NCBI RefSeq assembly: GCF_014384745.1
Contig: NZ_JACRSO010000002.1
Location: 124,001-188,000, forward strand
Direction: 5' to 3'
Length of the DNA stretch: 64,000 nucleotides
DNA from: Luoshenia tenuis
GTDB lineage: Bacteria; Bacillota; Clostridia; Christensenellales; GCA-900066905
Shown: positions 49,940-58,030 of the stretch, piece after piece
How positions within the stretch are numbered: position 1 is the first letter of the stretch
Layout of the letters: the number at the start of each line of letters is the position of its first letter
Notes under the pieces: model-generated
What the model was told of the DNA's origin: nothing
Database searches by the model: none
Seen by the model: only the letters and a program-made list of their open reading frames with translations
Program-made: the position numbers and the translations under genes

Positions 49940-51379
49940 TTACATTGATTTGTTATAACAGTCTAGATAGAGGCGGTAGCGCTCCTGCAGCGCTGCATGG
50001 CAGGTCATGTCGGGCTCAATCACCGTACCGGCGGGCGCCTCAAATTCCTCCAGGCGTGCGATAGAACCGGCTGCCTTCAGCGCCAGCGCCACGGCGCCCA
50101 TGGTCGAGGCATGCTCCTGGGTAGAGGTTTCCATGGCCTTGCCAAAAAGATCCGCGGCCAACTGCAGCCATACGGGCGAATGTACGATACCGCCGGTAAT
50201 GGAGATGCGCTCAGCACGGCTACCCAGCCCGTTTAAGATCTTATAGCATTGGTAGACGTTCATCAGCACGCCCTCCAGCAACGCGTAATACAGCTGTCCT
50301 ACGCCGTGGCTGCCCTCTACCTGCACAAAACCGCCCTTGCGGGAATCCTCCCCGCCTGGACAACGCTCCCCATACAGAAATGGCAGAAAGATCGGCGCAT
50401 TTTGTGTATCGCTTTGCGCTATCGCCTGCTCCAGCTCGCTAAAGGATAAACGCCCGCCCAGCAGGTCTTTTACAAACCAGTTGACGCAGTTGCCCGCGCC
50501 AGAGGTCGCCGCGCCGGCAATGCGCTTGCCATCGGCGATATAATAGCACCACGTGGCCGGATTTTCCGGCAAAACGGGCGCATCCACCGCCAGGCGTATC
50601 GCCCCGCTGGTTCCCACCGAAAAGGTCATCACTCCGGGTTTCATCGCGCCGGAACCTACCTGATTGAGCGCGCCATCCGCCCCGCCCACGCAGACCGGTA
50701 TGCCGAAAGGCAGGCCCATCTGCGCAGCCGCCTCCTGGGATAAGGGCATGGTATCGCACGCCTCCTTGAGTGGGGGCAGCTGCTCTTTGGTCAGCCCGGC
50801 AAATTCTAAAATATCTTCATCCCAATCCAGCGTATGGATATTCATAAAGCTGCTGCCGGACGCCACGCATTTGGAGTAGGCGATATCCCCGGTCAGCCTT
50901 TCATAAATATAACTGGCCTGGCAGGAGATATACCGGGCTTTTTGGGTAAGCTCAGGCTGCGTCTGGCATAAGTACAGCCATTGCCATAGCGGATACATGC
51001 TATGGACCAGGCAACCCGTTTTGGCATAGCTCCATTTTGCGGTGTGTCCGTCGGTCCGGTAACGGGCCACCAGCGGGCCCGCGGCCGTATTGGCCCAGGT
51101 GCTGATGCGTCCAAGGGGCTTTCGCCCTTCATCCAGCAGCAGCAGGCTGTGCCAGATAAAGCTCAAGCCGATGCAGGCGATCTTCTTATCCGGATTGCGC
51201 CCGGCAAGCTCGCGCGTGCAGGCGCACAGCGTATCGTAGATCGCCTCGGCATCCTGGGTGATCACATCGCTGGCCTCCGGCGCAAAGGGCAGGCTGACCA
51301 CATCTTGCACGCCCAGCTTATCGTCGTATAGGATCGCTTTGGCAGACTGCGTGCTGCACTCCAAAGCCAGTACGTTCAA
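49940..51379 (-). CDS. FGGY carbohydrate kinase, gluconokinase-like
   Basis: This 479-residue kinase has the two actin-like FGGY domains, the phosphate loop ECSTQSAKA at the N-terminus, the catalytic Asp in GGADGALNQVG and the ATP motif SITGGIVHSPVW. It resembles gluconate/xylulose kinases of the family. Next to 6-phosphogluconate dehydrogenase, gluconate is the likeliest substrate. The start is TTG at 51379, 9 bases after AAGGAG. Spacing to the LarA-like gene is 16 bases. Confidence 0.85.
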   Translation of the reverse strand: MNVLALECSTQSAKAILYDDKLGVQDVVSLPFAPEASDVITQDAEAIYDTLCACTRELAGRNPDKKIACIGLSFIWHSLLLLDEGRKPLGRISTWANTAAGPLVARYRTDGHTAKWSYAKTGCLVHSMYPLWQWLYLCQTQPELTQKARYISCQASYIYERLTGDIAYSKCVASGSSFMNIHTLDWDEDILEFAGLTKEQLPPLKEACDTMPLSQEAAAQMGLPFGIPVCVGGADGALNQVGSGAMKPGVMTFSVGTSGAIRLAVDAPVLPENPATWCYYIADGKRIAGAATSGAGNCVNWFVKDLLGGRLSFSELEQAIAQSDTQNAPIFLPFLYGERCPGGEDSRKGGFVQVEGSHGVGQLYYALLEGVLMNVYQCYKILNGLGSRAERISITGGIVHSPVWLQLAADLFGKAMETSTQEHASTMGAVALALKAAGSIARLEEFEAPAGTVIEPDMTCHAALQERYRLYLDCYNKSM

Positions 51380-51397
51380 ATTATCCCACTCCTTACG

Positions 51398-52213
51398 TTA
51401 GATCGCAAAGTTGCCAAAACCGCCATCAATGCACAGTACCGTGCCGGTAACAAACGAGGCGGCATCGCTGGCCAGGAAAACGATGGCCCCTACCAGCTCT
51501 TCCGGCGTACCATAGCGGCCCATCGGGGTCTGGCCGATGATGTGCTTAGCCCGGGGCGTCATCTCGCCCGTCTCCTTGTCCTTAAGCAAGAAGCGGTTCT
51601 GCTCGGTCAGCAAAAAGCCCGGGGCGATGGCGTTTACACGGATGTTGGGCGAATAGTTGAGGGCGAAATGCCCGGCCAGCCATGCGGTAAAATTGGACAC
51701 CGCCGCCTTGGCCGCGGAATAACCCAGTACATTGGTCAGCGGGCGCAGCGCGCTCATGGAGGAAATATTGATGATATTGCCCTCTTTTTTATCGGTAAGC
51801 ACTTTACCAAACACCTGGCTGGAGAGGATAGCCCCCACCAGGTTCAGGTCGAACACAAAGCGCAGGGCCTCGGGCGGCATGTCAAAAAAGGAGAGGTCCG
51901 GGCTGGTGGAGGCGTCCGGGCGGTTGCCGCCTGCGCCGTTGATCAGCACATCGATGGTGCCGAACTTTTCCAGCACCGCGTCCCGCGCTGCGGTCAGGCT
52001 GTCCTTATCTAACACGTTCGCCTTCAGCCCCAGGGCGTCACCGCCCTTATCGCAGATCTCCTTTGCCACTTCCTTGGCGCGCTCTTCGTTCAGGTCGAGC
52101 ACGGCCACCCGCGCGCCCAGCTCGCCCAGCTCCCGCGCCATCTCGCTGCACAGGATGCCGGCGGCGCCGGTAATCACAAACACTTTGCCTTTAACGTCAA
52201 AATTCGGTACCAT
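51398..52213 (-). CDS. SDR oxidoreductase, mannonate/fructuronate type
   Basis: This 271-residue short-chain dehydrogenase has TGAAGILC (15-22), NGAGGNRPDA, and the catalytic Ser152, Tyr165 and Lys169. The GILC and GAGGN segments and overall layout match the SDR-type D-mannonate oxidoreductase (fructuronate reductase) of Bacillus (UxuB/YjmF group) better than gluconate 5-dehydrogenases. It would interconvert D-fructuronate and D-mannonate with NAD(P)H. It lies 18 bases before the kinase and 30 after gnd. Confidence 0.83.
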   Translation of the reverse strand: MVPNFDVKGKVFVITGAAGILCSEMARELGELGARVAVLDLNEERAKEVAKEICDKGGDALGLKANVLDKDSLTAARDAVLEKFGTIDVLINGAGGNRPDASTSPDLSFFDMPPEALRFVFDLNLVGAILSSQVFGKVLTDKKEGNIINISSMSALRPLTNVLGYSAAKAAVSNFTAWLAGHFALNYSPNIRVNAIAPGFLLTEQNRFLLKDKETGEMTPRAKHIIGQTPMGRYGTPEELVGAIVFLASDAASFVTGTVLCIDGGFGNFAI

Positions 52214-52243
52214 AAATTATTCCCCCTCAGTTTTTGTATTCGC

Positions 52244-53659
52244 TTAGATATTCAGCCACTCGGTATGGAAGCTGCCGGGCTTGTCCGTACGCTCATAGGT
52301 ATGCGCGCCAAAGTAATCCCGCTGGGCCTGTAGGAGGTTGGCCGGCAGGCTTTCACGGCGGTACCCGTCAAAATAGCTCAGCGCAGAGGCAAACGACGGG
52401 GCCGGGATGCCCATCAGGGCCGCCTGGGCCACCACGCGCCGCCAGCCCGCCTGGGCCTTAAAGAGGATGTCCTCAAAATAAGGATCCATCATCAGGTTCT
52501 CCAGATTCGGGTTGCGGTCATATGCCTCTTTAATGCGCTCCAAAAAGCGCGCGCGGATAATGCAGCCGCCCCGCCACATCAGCGCGATCTCGCCCATGTT
52601 CAGCGACCAGCCGTAAGCCTTAGAGGCCTCCTTCAGCAGGTCAAAACCCTGGGCGTAAGAGCAGATCTTGCTGGCATAAAGCGCCAGGCGGATATCCTCA
52701 ACAAAGCTAGCCTTATCCCCCTCAAACTGCAAAGCGCTGCCGCGTATCGCCTTGGAGGCGGCCACGCGTGCATCCTTCTGGGCAGAAAGGCAGCGGGCAA
52801 ATACAGCCTCCGCGATGGTGGGCGCAGCTACGCCCAGATCCAGCGCCTCCTGACTGGTCCACTTGCCGGTACCCTTCTGGCCGGCGCGGTCCAGAATGAT
52901 CTCCGCCATGGGCTTGCCGGTCTCGCTGTCGGTCTTGGAGAGGATATCAGCCGTGATCTCGATCAAGTAGGAGTCAAGATCTCCCTGGTTCCACTCGGCA
53001 AAGGTCTTTTGCATTTCGGGATAGCTCATGCCCAGCAGTTCTTTGAGCAGGAAGTACGCCTCGCAAATCAGCTGCATATCGCCATACTCAATGCCGTTAT
53101 GGGTGACCTTGACGTAATGCCCCGAGCCGTTTTCGCCGATATAACCGCAGCAGGGCGTGCCGCCCGCAACCTTGGCAGAGATGTCCACCAGGATCTTCCC
53201 AGCCAGCGCCCAGGCCTCTTTCGAGCCGCCCGGCATAATGCTGGGGCCCTTGAGCGCGCCCTCCTCGCCGCCGGAAACGCCGGCACCCAGGAAGTGGATG
53301 CCCTTCTCCTCCAAATACTGGCTGCGGCGAATGGTATCTTTAAAGAAGGAGTTGCCCCCGTCGATCACCACATCGCCCGGCTCCAAGAAGGTGAGCAGCT
53401 GCTCGATCACCGCATCAACCGCCTTGCCGGCCTGCACCATGATCATCACCTTGCGCGGTTTATCCAGCGCCGCGATGAAGCTCTCCAGTTCATGGGCGGG
53501 GATGATGTTTTTCCCCTTGGCTGTGGTAGCCATAAAGTGATCCGTCCGCTCGGGCGAGCGGTTATATACTGCCACCGTATAGCCATGGCTTTCCATATTG
53601 AGCACGAGGTTTTGGCCCATAACAGCCAGGCCGATCAAACCGATATCCGCTTTTTTCAT
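52244..53659 (-). CDS. gnd: 6-phosphogluconate dehydrogenase (decarboxylating)
   Basis: This 471-residue enzyme oxidises 6-phosphogluconate to ribulose 5-phosphate and CO2. It shows the GLAVMGQNL dinucleotide motif (residues 10-18), NRSPERT after the second strand, which suits NADP+, the catalytic KVTHNGIEYGDMQL segment and the C-terminal substrate-binding tail. It is the long, dimeric form. It heads an operon with SDR, kinase and LarA-like genes rather than sitting with zwf, which points to gluconate catabolism. Confidence 0.96.
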   Translation of the reverse strand: MKKADIGLIGLAVMGQNLVLNMESHGYTVAVYNRSPERTDHFMATTAKGKNIIPAHELESFIAALDKPRKVMIMVQAGKAVDAVIEQLLTFLEPGDVVIDGGNSFFKDTIRRSQYLEEKGIHFLGAGVSGGEEGALKGPSIMPGGSKEAWALAGKILVDISAKVAGGTPCCGYIGENGSGHYVKVTHNGIEYGDMQLICEAYFLLKELLGMSYPEMQKTFAEWNQGDLDSYLIEITADILSKTDSETGKPMAEIILDRAGQKGTGKWTSQEALDLGVAAPTIAEAVFARCLSAQKDARVAASKAIRGSALQFEGDKASFVEDIRLALYASKICSYAQGFDLLKEASKAYGWSLNMGEIALMWRGGCIIRARFLERIKEAYDRNPNLENLMMDPYFEDILFKAQAGWRRVVAQAALMGIPAPSFASALSYFDGYRRESLPANLLQAQRDYFGAHTYERTDKPGSFHTEWLNI

Positions 53660-53693
53660 ACTCTCACCCTTTATCAGATTATTTTATATTCAA

Positions 53694-53733
53694 GAAAAAA
53701 AGGCGCGCCCCAAAAGGGGTAAAGCGCCTTTTT
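53694..53733 (-). terminator. Terminator of rubrerythrin
   Basis: AAAAAGGCGC pairs with GCGCCTTTTT, with an inner CCCC/GGGG; the minus strand ends in seven T. It separates rubrerythrin from gnd. Confidence 0.9.
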
Positions 53734-53743
53734 CCATCATCGC

Positions 53744-54289
53744 TTACTTGAAGTAGCGGTTCAGCAACCCTTCAAAAGCACAGCCGTGGCGCGCTTCGTC
53801 CTTGCACATCTCATGCACGGTATCGTGAATCGCATCATAGCCCAGCTCTTTTGCGCGGGTGGCGATATCCTTTTTGCCCTGGGTAGCGCCAAACTCGGCT
53901 TCAACGCGCAGCTCCAGGTTCTTTTTGGTATCGGCAAACACCACTTCGCCCAGCAGCTCCGCAAATTTGGCCGCATGCTCTGCCTCTTCAAAGGCAATGC
54001 GCTTATAGGCCTCGGCCACCTCGGGGAAGCCTTCGCGGTCAGCCTGGCGGCTCATCGCCAGATACATGCCAACCTCAGTGCACTCACCGGTGAAGTTGTT
54101 GCGCAGCCCCTCCAAAACCTCGGGGTCCACATCTTTGGCAACGCCAATGCGGTGCTCATCCGCCCAAGCCCGCGCGCCCTCGGCAGCGGCCTGGAACTTC
54201 TCCTTCGGCGCCTTGCACTGGGGGCACTGCGCCGGCGGCTCAATACCTTCGTAAACGTAACCACATACACTGCATACCCATTTCTTCAT
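53744..54289 (-). CDS. Rubrerythrin, N-terminal rubredoxin type
   Basis: This 181-residue protein has an N-terminal rubredoxin domain (Cys6, Cys9, Cys22, Cys25) and a C-terminal diiron ferritin-like domain (NFTGECTEVGMYL, AFEEAEHAAKF, DEARHG). This reversed order marks the 'reverse rubrerythrin' group, which reduces hydrogen peroxide in anaerobes. The ATG at 54289 follows GGAGG. A 15-base palindrome overlaps its -10 box. Confidence 0.95.
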   Translation of the reverse strand: MKKWVCSVCGYVYEGIEPPAQCPQCKAPKEKFQAAAEGARAWADEHRIGVAKDVDPEVLEGLRNNFTGECTEVGMYLAMSRQADREGFPEVAEAYKRIAFEEAEHAAKFAELLGEVVFADTKKNLELRVEAEFGATQGKKDIATRAKELGYDAIHDTVHEMCKDEARHGCAFEGLLNRYFK

Positions 54290-54305
54290 ATTTCGAACCT
54301 CCAAC

Positions 54306-54340
54306 GAAATATTTTATTTCATTGCAGCTTGAGGCTGCAA
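54306..54340 (-). promoter_or_regulatory. Rubrerythrin promoter with palindromic operator
   Basis: On the minus strand TTGCAG (54335-54340), an 18-base spacer and TAAAAT (54311-54316) form the promoter. The palindrome GAAATA-AAA-TATTTC (54306-54320) covers the -10. A second repeat TTGCAGC/GCTGCAA (54322-54340) covers the -35 and spacer. This fits control by a PerR-like or other redox repressor, not proven. Confidence 0.55.
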
Positions 54341-54367
54341 AAAATAATCACCACATAATGTCTTATC

Positions 54368-55081
54368 TTAACGCATGCGCTCGCGCACTAAATCGGGATA
54401 ATTCGTAATGATATTGTCCACGCCCGCAAAGAGCATATCGTCAATCACCTTGCAGGTGTTGACCGTCCATACATTGACGGCCACGCCTGCCTCCTGCGCC
54501 CTTTGCACCATCCCGGCGTTGACCGAACCGTATTGCGGGTGCAGCGCATCCGCCCCACAGCTTTTGGCGTATTGTTGAGCCTCATATAGATCGCAGCTGT
54601 ACAGCAGCCCAACCGGGATCTTAGGATCTATCTCCTTGGCCCGGTGCATGGAGCGATGGTTAAAAGAAGAAAGGATGCAACGCTTCTCAAGCCCATAATC
54701 ATACAGCGCGGCGATCACCTTTTCCTCCATCCCCGCATAGGCGAACACGTTGTTTTTCAGCTCGATATTGACGCCCATATCGTTCTCCGCTGCAATGCGC
54801 AGCAGATCCTCCAGCAGCGGCAGGCGCTGCCCCGGATGCCCCTTTAAAAAGCCCGCATCCAGCTTAGAAAGCTCGCTGTAGGTCATCTCGCAGACCAGCC
54901 CGTCAAAACCGGTGGTGCGCAGCACGCTTTCGTCGTGGCAGATCACCAGTTTCCCATCTTTTGACAGGTGCACATCCGTTTCAATGGCATCCGCCCCCAT
55001 CTCAGCCGCTTTTTCAAAGGCTAAAATGGTATTTTCAGGATATAATCCGCTGGCGCCACGATGGGCCATGATCTTGGTCAT
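54368..55081 (-). CDS. Glycerophosphodiester phosphodiesterase (GlpQ/UgpQ type)
   Basis: This 237-residue cytosolic TIM-barrel enzyme releases glycerol 3-phosphate from deacylated phospholipids. The family motif MAHRGASGLYPENT is at the N-terminus, followed by ETDVHLSKDGKLVICHDE with the catalytic His and acidic ligands. No signal peptide, so it is UgpQ-like. The start at 55081 follows GGGGGGAG. Confidence 0.93.
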   Translation of the reverse strand: MTKIMAHRGASGLYPENTILAFEKAAEMGADAIETDVHLSKDGKLVICHDESVLRTTGFDGLVCEMTYSELSKLDAGFLKGHPGQRLPLLEDLLRIAAENDMGVNIELKNNVFAYAGMEEKVIAALYDYGLEKRCILSSFNHRSMHRAKEIDPKIPVGLLYSCDLYEAQQYAKSCGADALHPQYGSVNAGMVQRAQEAGVAVNVWTVNTCKVIDDMLFAGVDNIITNYPDLVRERMR

Positions 55082-55192
55082 CTTTTCTCCCCCCCAATAT
55101 CGGCTTTCTCTAGCCCCATTATATGCCTTTTCAAAGCGCGCAATCAACACCAAATTTCAATCGTTCACACTTCGTTCATATATTCGCCCGGC

Positions 55193-56257
55193 CTATTCCC
55201 GGATATCCACCAAACTGCCCGCATCGATATTGCCTTGGCTAAACGTTCCCATCTCCCGCATGACGGCCATCGCCGCGTCGATCACGGCAAAGGCCAGCGG
55301 ACAGCCGCTGCCCTCGCCCAGACGCATATCAAGGTGGATCATAGGCCGCAGGCCCAGCGCTTCCACAGCAAGGGCATACCCTGGTTCAAATGAACGGTGG
55401 GAAGCGATAAGATAGTCTCTCAGTTCCGGCAATAAGCGGCAGGCCGCAAGGGCGGCTACGATGGAGATATATCCATCCACCACTGCCGGTATCCCATTTA
55501 CGCCACAGGCGATATAAGCCCCCGCCATGGCGGCAATATCTAACCCGCCGACCTTGGCAAGCACCCCAATAGGGTCCTGCGGATCGGGCTTGTTGACCTC
55601 AAGGGCACGTGCAACGCACGCTCTTTTCTTCTGGAAAGCCGCCTCGTCAACACCGGCCCCTTTGCCCACGGCCCGGGTCACCTGCGCACCCGTCAACGCG
55701 CAGAGTACCGCCGCCGAAGTGGCGGTATTACAGATTCCCATCTCGCCGATGCCCAGCAGGCGCACGCCGCCCCGGATCAGTTCCTGCGCCTGGTCAAACC
55801 CGGTCTGCATCGCTTCTAACGCCTGCTGGCGGGTCATTGCCGGGCCTTGTGCAATACTGGCAGTGCCCTTGCAGACTTTGCGCGCGATTAAAAACGGGTG
55901 CAAAATGGGCGCTTTGATGCCCACATCCACCACACGCAGCCCCGCATTGGCCCAGCGGCACAGTACGCTGACGCCTGCCAACCCATTTAAGATATTCAGC
56001 GTCTGCGCCGCGGTGACCTCTTGGGGCACCGGGGATATGCCTTCGTCCCAAATGCCGTTATCGGCCGCAAACACCAGTACCGCCCGTTTACTATAATCTC
56101 CCTTCACTACGCCAGTGATCCCGGCCAGGCGGACCGCCAGTTCCTCCATCCCGCCCAGCGCGCCGATGGGCTTGACCAGATCGTCCAGGTGCTCCCGCGC
56201 CGCATCCATCGCCTGCATGCAAAGCGGCTTGATTTTTATTTTCTCAATATCGAACAC
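55193..56257 (-). CDS. cobT: Nicotinate-nucleotide:dimethylbenzimidazole phosphoribosyltransferase
   Basis: CobT (354 residues) makes the activated lower ligand of cobamides. It shows the family segments KPIGALGGMEEL, VFAADNGIWDEGISPVPQ, GEMGICNTATSAA and the late LGEGSG with the catalytic Glu. The start is GTG at 56257, after AAGGGAGAGGA. No other cobalamin genes are adjacent, so it may serve cobinamide salvage or remodelling. It lies 17 bases after the glycosylase gene. Confidence 0.95.
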   Translation of the reverse strand: MFDIEKIKIKPLCMQAMDAAREHLDDLVKPIGALGGMEELAVRLAGITGVVKGDYSKRAVLVFAADNGIWDEGISPVPQEVTAAQTLNILNGLAGVSVLCRWANAGLRVVDVGIKAPILHPFLIARKVCKGTASIAQGPAMTRQQALEAMQTGFDQAQELIRGGVRLLGIGEMGICNTATSAAVLCALTGAQVTRAVGKGAGVDEAAFQKKRACVARALEVNKPDPQDPIGVLAKVGGLDIAAMAGAYIACGVNGIPAVVDGYISIVAALAACRLLPELRDYLIASHRSFEPGYALAVEALGLRPMIHLDMRLGEGSGCPLAFAVIDAAMAVMREMGTFSQGNIDAGSLVDIRE

Positions 56258-56274
56258 AAGATCCTCTCCCTTGC

Positions 56275-56763
56275 CTAAATCTCTGCCGCATCCCGCACCG
56301 CCATCCACGCCTCCAGCTTCACCTCGCGGCGCTGGGTATTGGCCGGGCTGGTAGAGGGCAGCACAGCATAGTCTATATCCTCCCTGCGGCCGATTTTATC
56401 GTATAGCCGCTGGGCCGTCTTTCCGTTAAAAAACACGTATTTTATCTTGGGATATGCCGCAAACAGCCCTTCAAAATCATTGGTCTGCACATCCCGTATG
56501 GCGCTGTCCAGGCTACCCTGGCGCAGGCAGCTGCCGGCGACATCCCACAAGGCCACATGATGCCGCAGCGCCAGTGCCAGCCTTTGCGGATAATCCTCCG
56601 GGCATATTTCGCCAAACACCTGGGCGAGCAGCGGCCAAAACTGATTCTGCGGGTTGCCATAATACTGCGCTTTGGCCAGGGAAGCCGCGCTGGGCATCGT
56701 CCCTAAAATCAACACCCTGCAATCTGCGTCGATCACCGGCTCAAATGAGTAAAGCCGGCTCAT
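56275..56763 (-). CDS. DNA-deoxyinosine (hypoxanthine) glycosylase, UDG superfamily
   Basis: This 162-residue member of the uracil-DNA glycosylase superfamily has motif 1 GTMPSAAS (residues 21-28), QNQFW and motif 2 PSTSPAN. That set marks the family-6 type, which removes hypoxanthine (deaminated adenine) rather than uracil. The start at 56763 overlaps the PAP2-ACT gene stop by 4 bases. Confidence 0.88.
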   Translation of the reverse strand: MSRLYSFEPVIDADCRVLILGTMPSAASLAKAQYYGNPQNQFWPLLAQVFGEICPEDYPQRLALALRHHVALWDVAGSCLRQGSLDSAIRDVQTNDFEGLFAAYPKIKYVFFNGKTAQRLYDKIGRREDIDYAVLPSTSPANTQRREVKLEAWMAVRDAAEI

Positions 56764-57992
56764 CTCTTTTTCACCGCTATCCCTTCTACGATCCAGGCCT
56801 CGACGGCCAGCTCCGCCCATTTTTCCGGAACCAGTAGATAATCCGTATCGTACGTGGAGAGCGCAAACACCGGAATATGCTGCCGCGCCAAAATCCCCGT
56901 GAGCTTGGATAGGATCCCCACCAGCCCGAAATCCAGCACTCCGTCGATCTTGAAAAGCGTAAAATCATGCTCCACAGCCTGCGGCGCCGGGGTAAGCTGC
57001 CGCAAAAAATCCTGCCGGCAAACCACGGAGGTCTCCGCCTCTGTATGCGTAACGGAAACAAAGCCAGGCAGCGACTGCAAACCCTCCAAGGCAGTACCCG
57101 GCGCGAAACGGGCGACAGCGTATTCCCCTTGCTGCTGCGTCAGCTCTAAGGACATCCGCTTGCTCCCAGATGTCATGCGATGGATCAGGTACGGAATGCC
57201 TAAAAACACGCCCGTACCCATGGCCACGTACTGAACAAAAGCGCTAAGCGGCGCATCCGGCAAAACGGCCTTAAGCCCGGCTTTGATCACGAACGCGGCG
57301 GCCAGCCCGCAGGCGACGGCTACCAGCCGGCGCAAACCCGCGCCCTGGCAGTTATAATCGATCCATTTCATTTCGATGGGCATGCAGAATGCCAGCGCAA
57401 ACAGCAGGCCGCCCAGCTGTATGGCCGTGTGTCCGCCGCCAAACAGGGCTAAAGCTCCGCCGGGCAGCATCAGCCACAGCCCGCGCCACCCCTGGTCCAG
57501 TTTCGCTTTATCAAACAACCAGGGGCAAAACAGCGCGCACAGGATGCCCAGCGCGGCCCCGCACAGCACATCCTGCAGGGTATGTAGCCCCAGGTACATC
57601 CGCGAGATGGCCACCAGCACGATCAATCCCGCCGCGACGATCCAGGCCCAACGCTTTGCGATGCGCCTTGCTAAAAAGGTATAGGCCACCGCCGCGCTTT
57701 GGGTATGCCCGCTGGGAAAGGAATACCCTCCCGCCGATTCTGTGTAGATCGACCGGACGCCCGGCGCGCCGATGGGCCGGGGCACCCGGAATATATTTTT
57801 CACCGCGGTGTTTAGCCCCGCGCTGATCAACAGCGTAAAGACCAGTTTATAGCCCGTGCGCTTCTCATATCCCCACAGAAAAAATGCAGCCAGTAAAATG
57901 ACCAGCATTTCCTCTCCCAACTTTGATACGCCGATGAAGATCACATCCAGCGCCGGGTTGATAAACTGCTGTAGCCATAAAACTGCCTGCAT
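56760..57992 (-). CDS. PAP2-family membrane phosphatase fused to an ACT domain
   Basis: This 410-residue protein has an N-terminal PAP2 domain with all three phosphatase motifs: Lys65-x6-Arg72-Pro73, PSGH (93-96) and SRxxxxxHxxxD (130-141). Six or more membrane helices are followed by further helices to about 270. A cytosolic tail (about 283-405) resembles CASTOR-type ACT domains (VLDFGLVGILSKL, VFALSTYDTDYLLV). Such ACT proteins are usually free and bind amino acids; here one may gate a lipid phosphatase. Coupled to the glycosylase gene by overlap. Confidence 0.85.
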   Translation of the reverse strand: MQAVLWLQQFINPALDVIFIGVSKLGEEMLVILLAAFFLWGYEKRTGYKLVFTLLISAGLNTAVKNIFRVPRPIGAPGVRSIYTESAGGYSFPSGHTQSAAVAYTFLARRIAKRWAWIVAAGLIVLVAISRMYLGLHTLQDVLCGAALGILCALFCPWLFDKAKLDQGWRGLWLMLPGGALALFGGGHTAIQLGGLLFALAFCMPIEMKWIDYNCQGAGLRRLVAVACGLAAAFVIKAGLKAVLPDAPLSAFVQYVAMGTGVFLGIPYLIHRMTSGSKRMSLELTQQQGEYAVARFAPGTALEGLQSLPGFVSVTHTEAETSVVCRQDFLRQLTPAPQAVEHDFTLFKIDGVLDFGLVGILSKLTGILARQHIPVFALSTYDTDYLLVPEKWAELAVEAWIVEGIAVKKR

Positions 57993-58030
57993 GTAAATAC
58001 CTCGATCAAATTATTGCAGCGCCTCTATTT

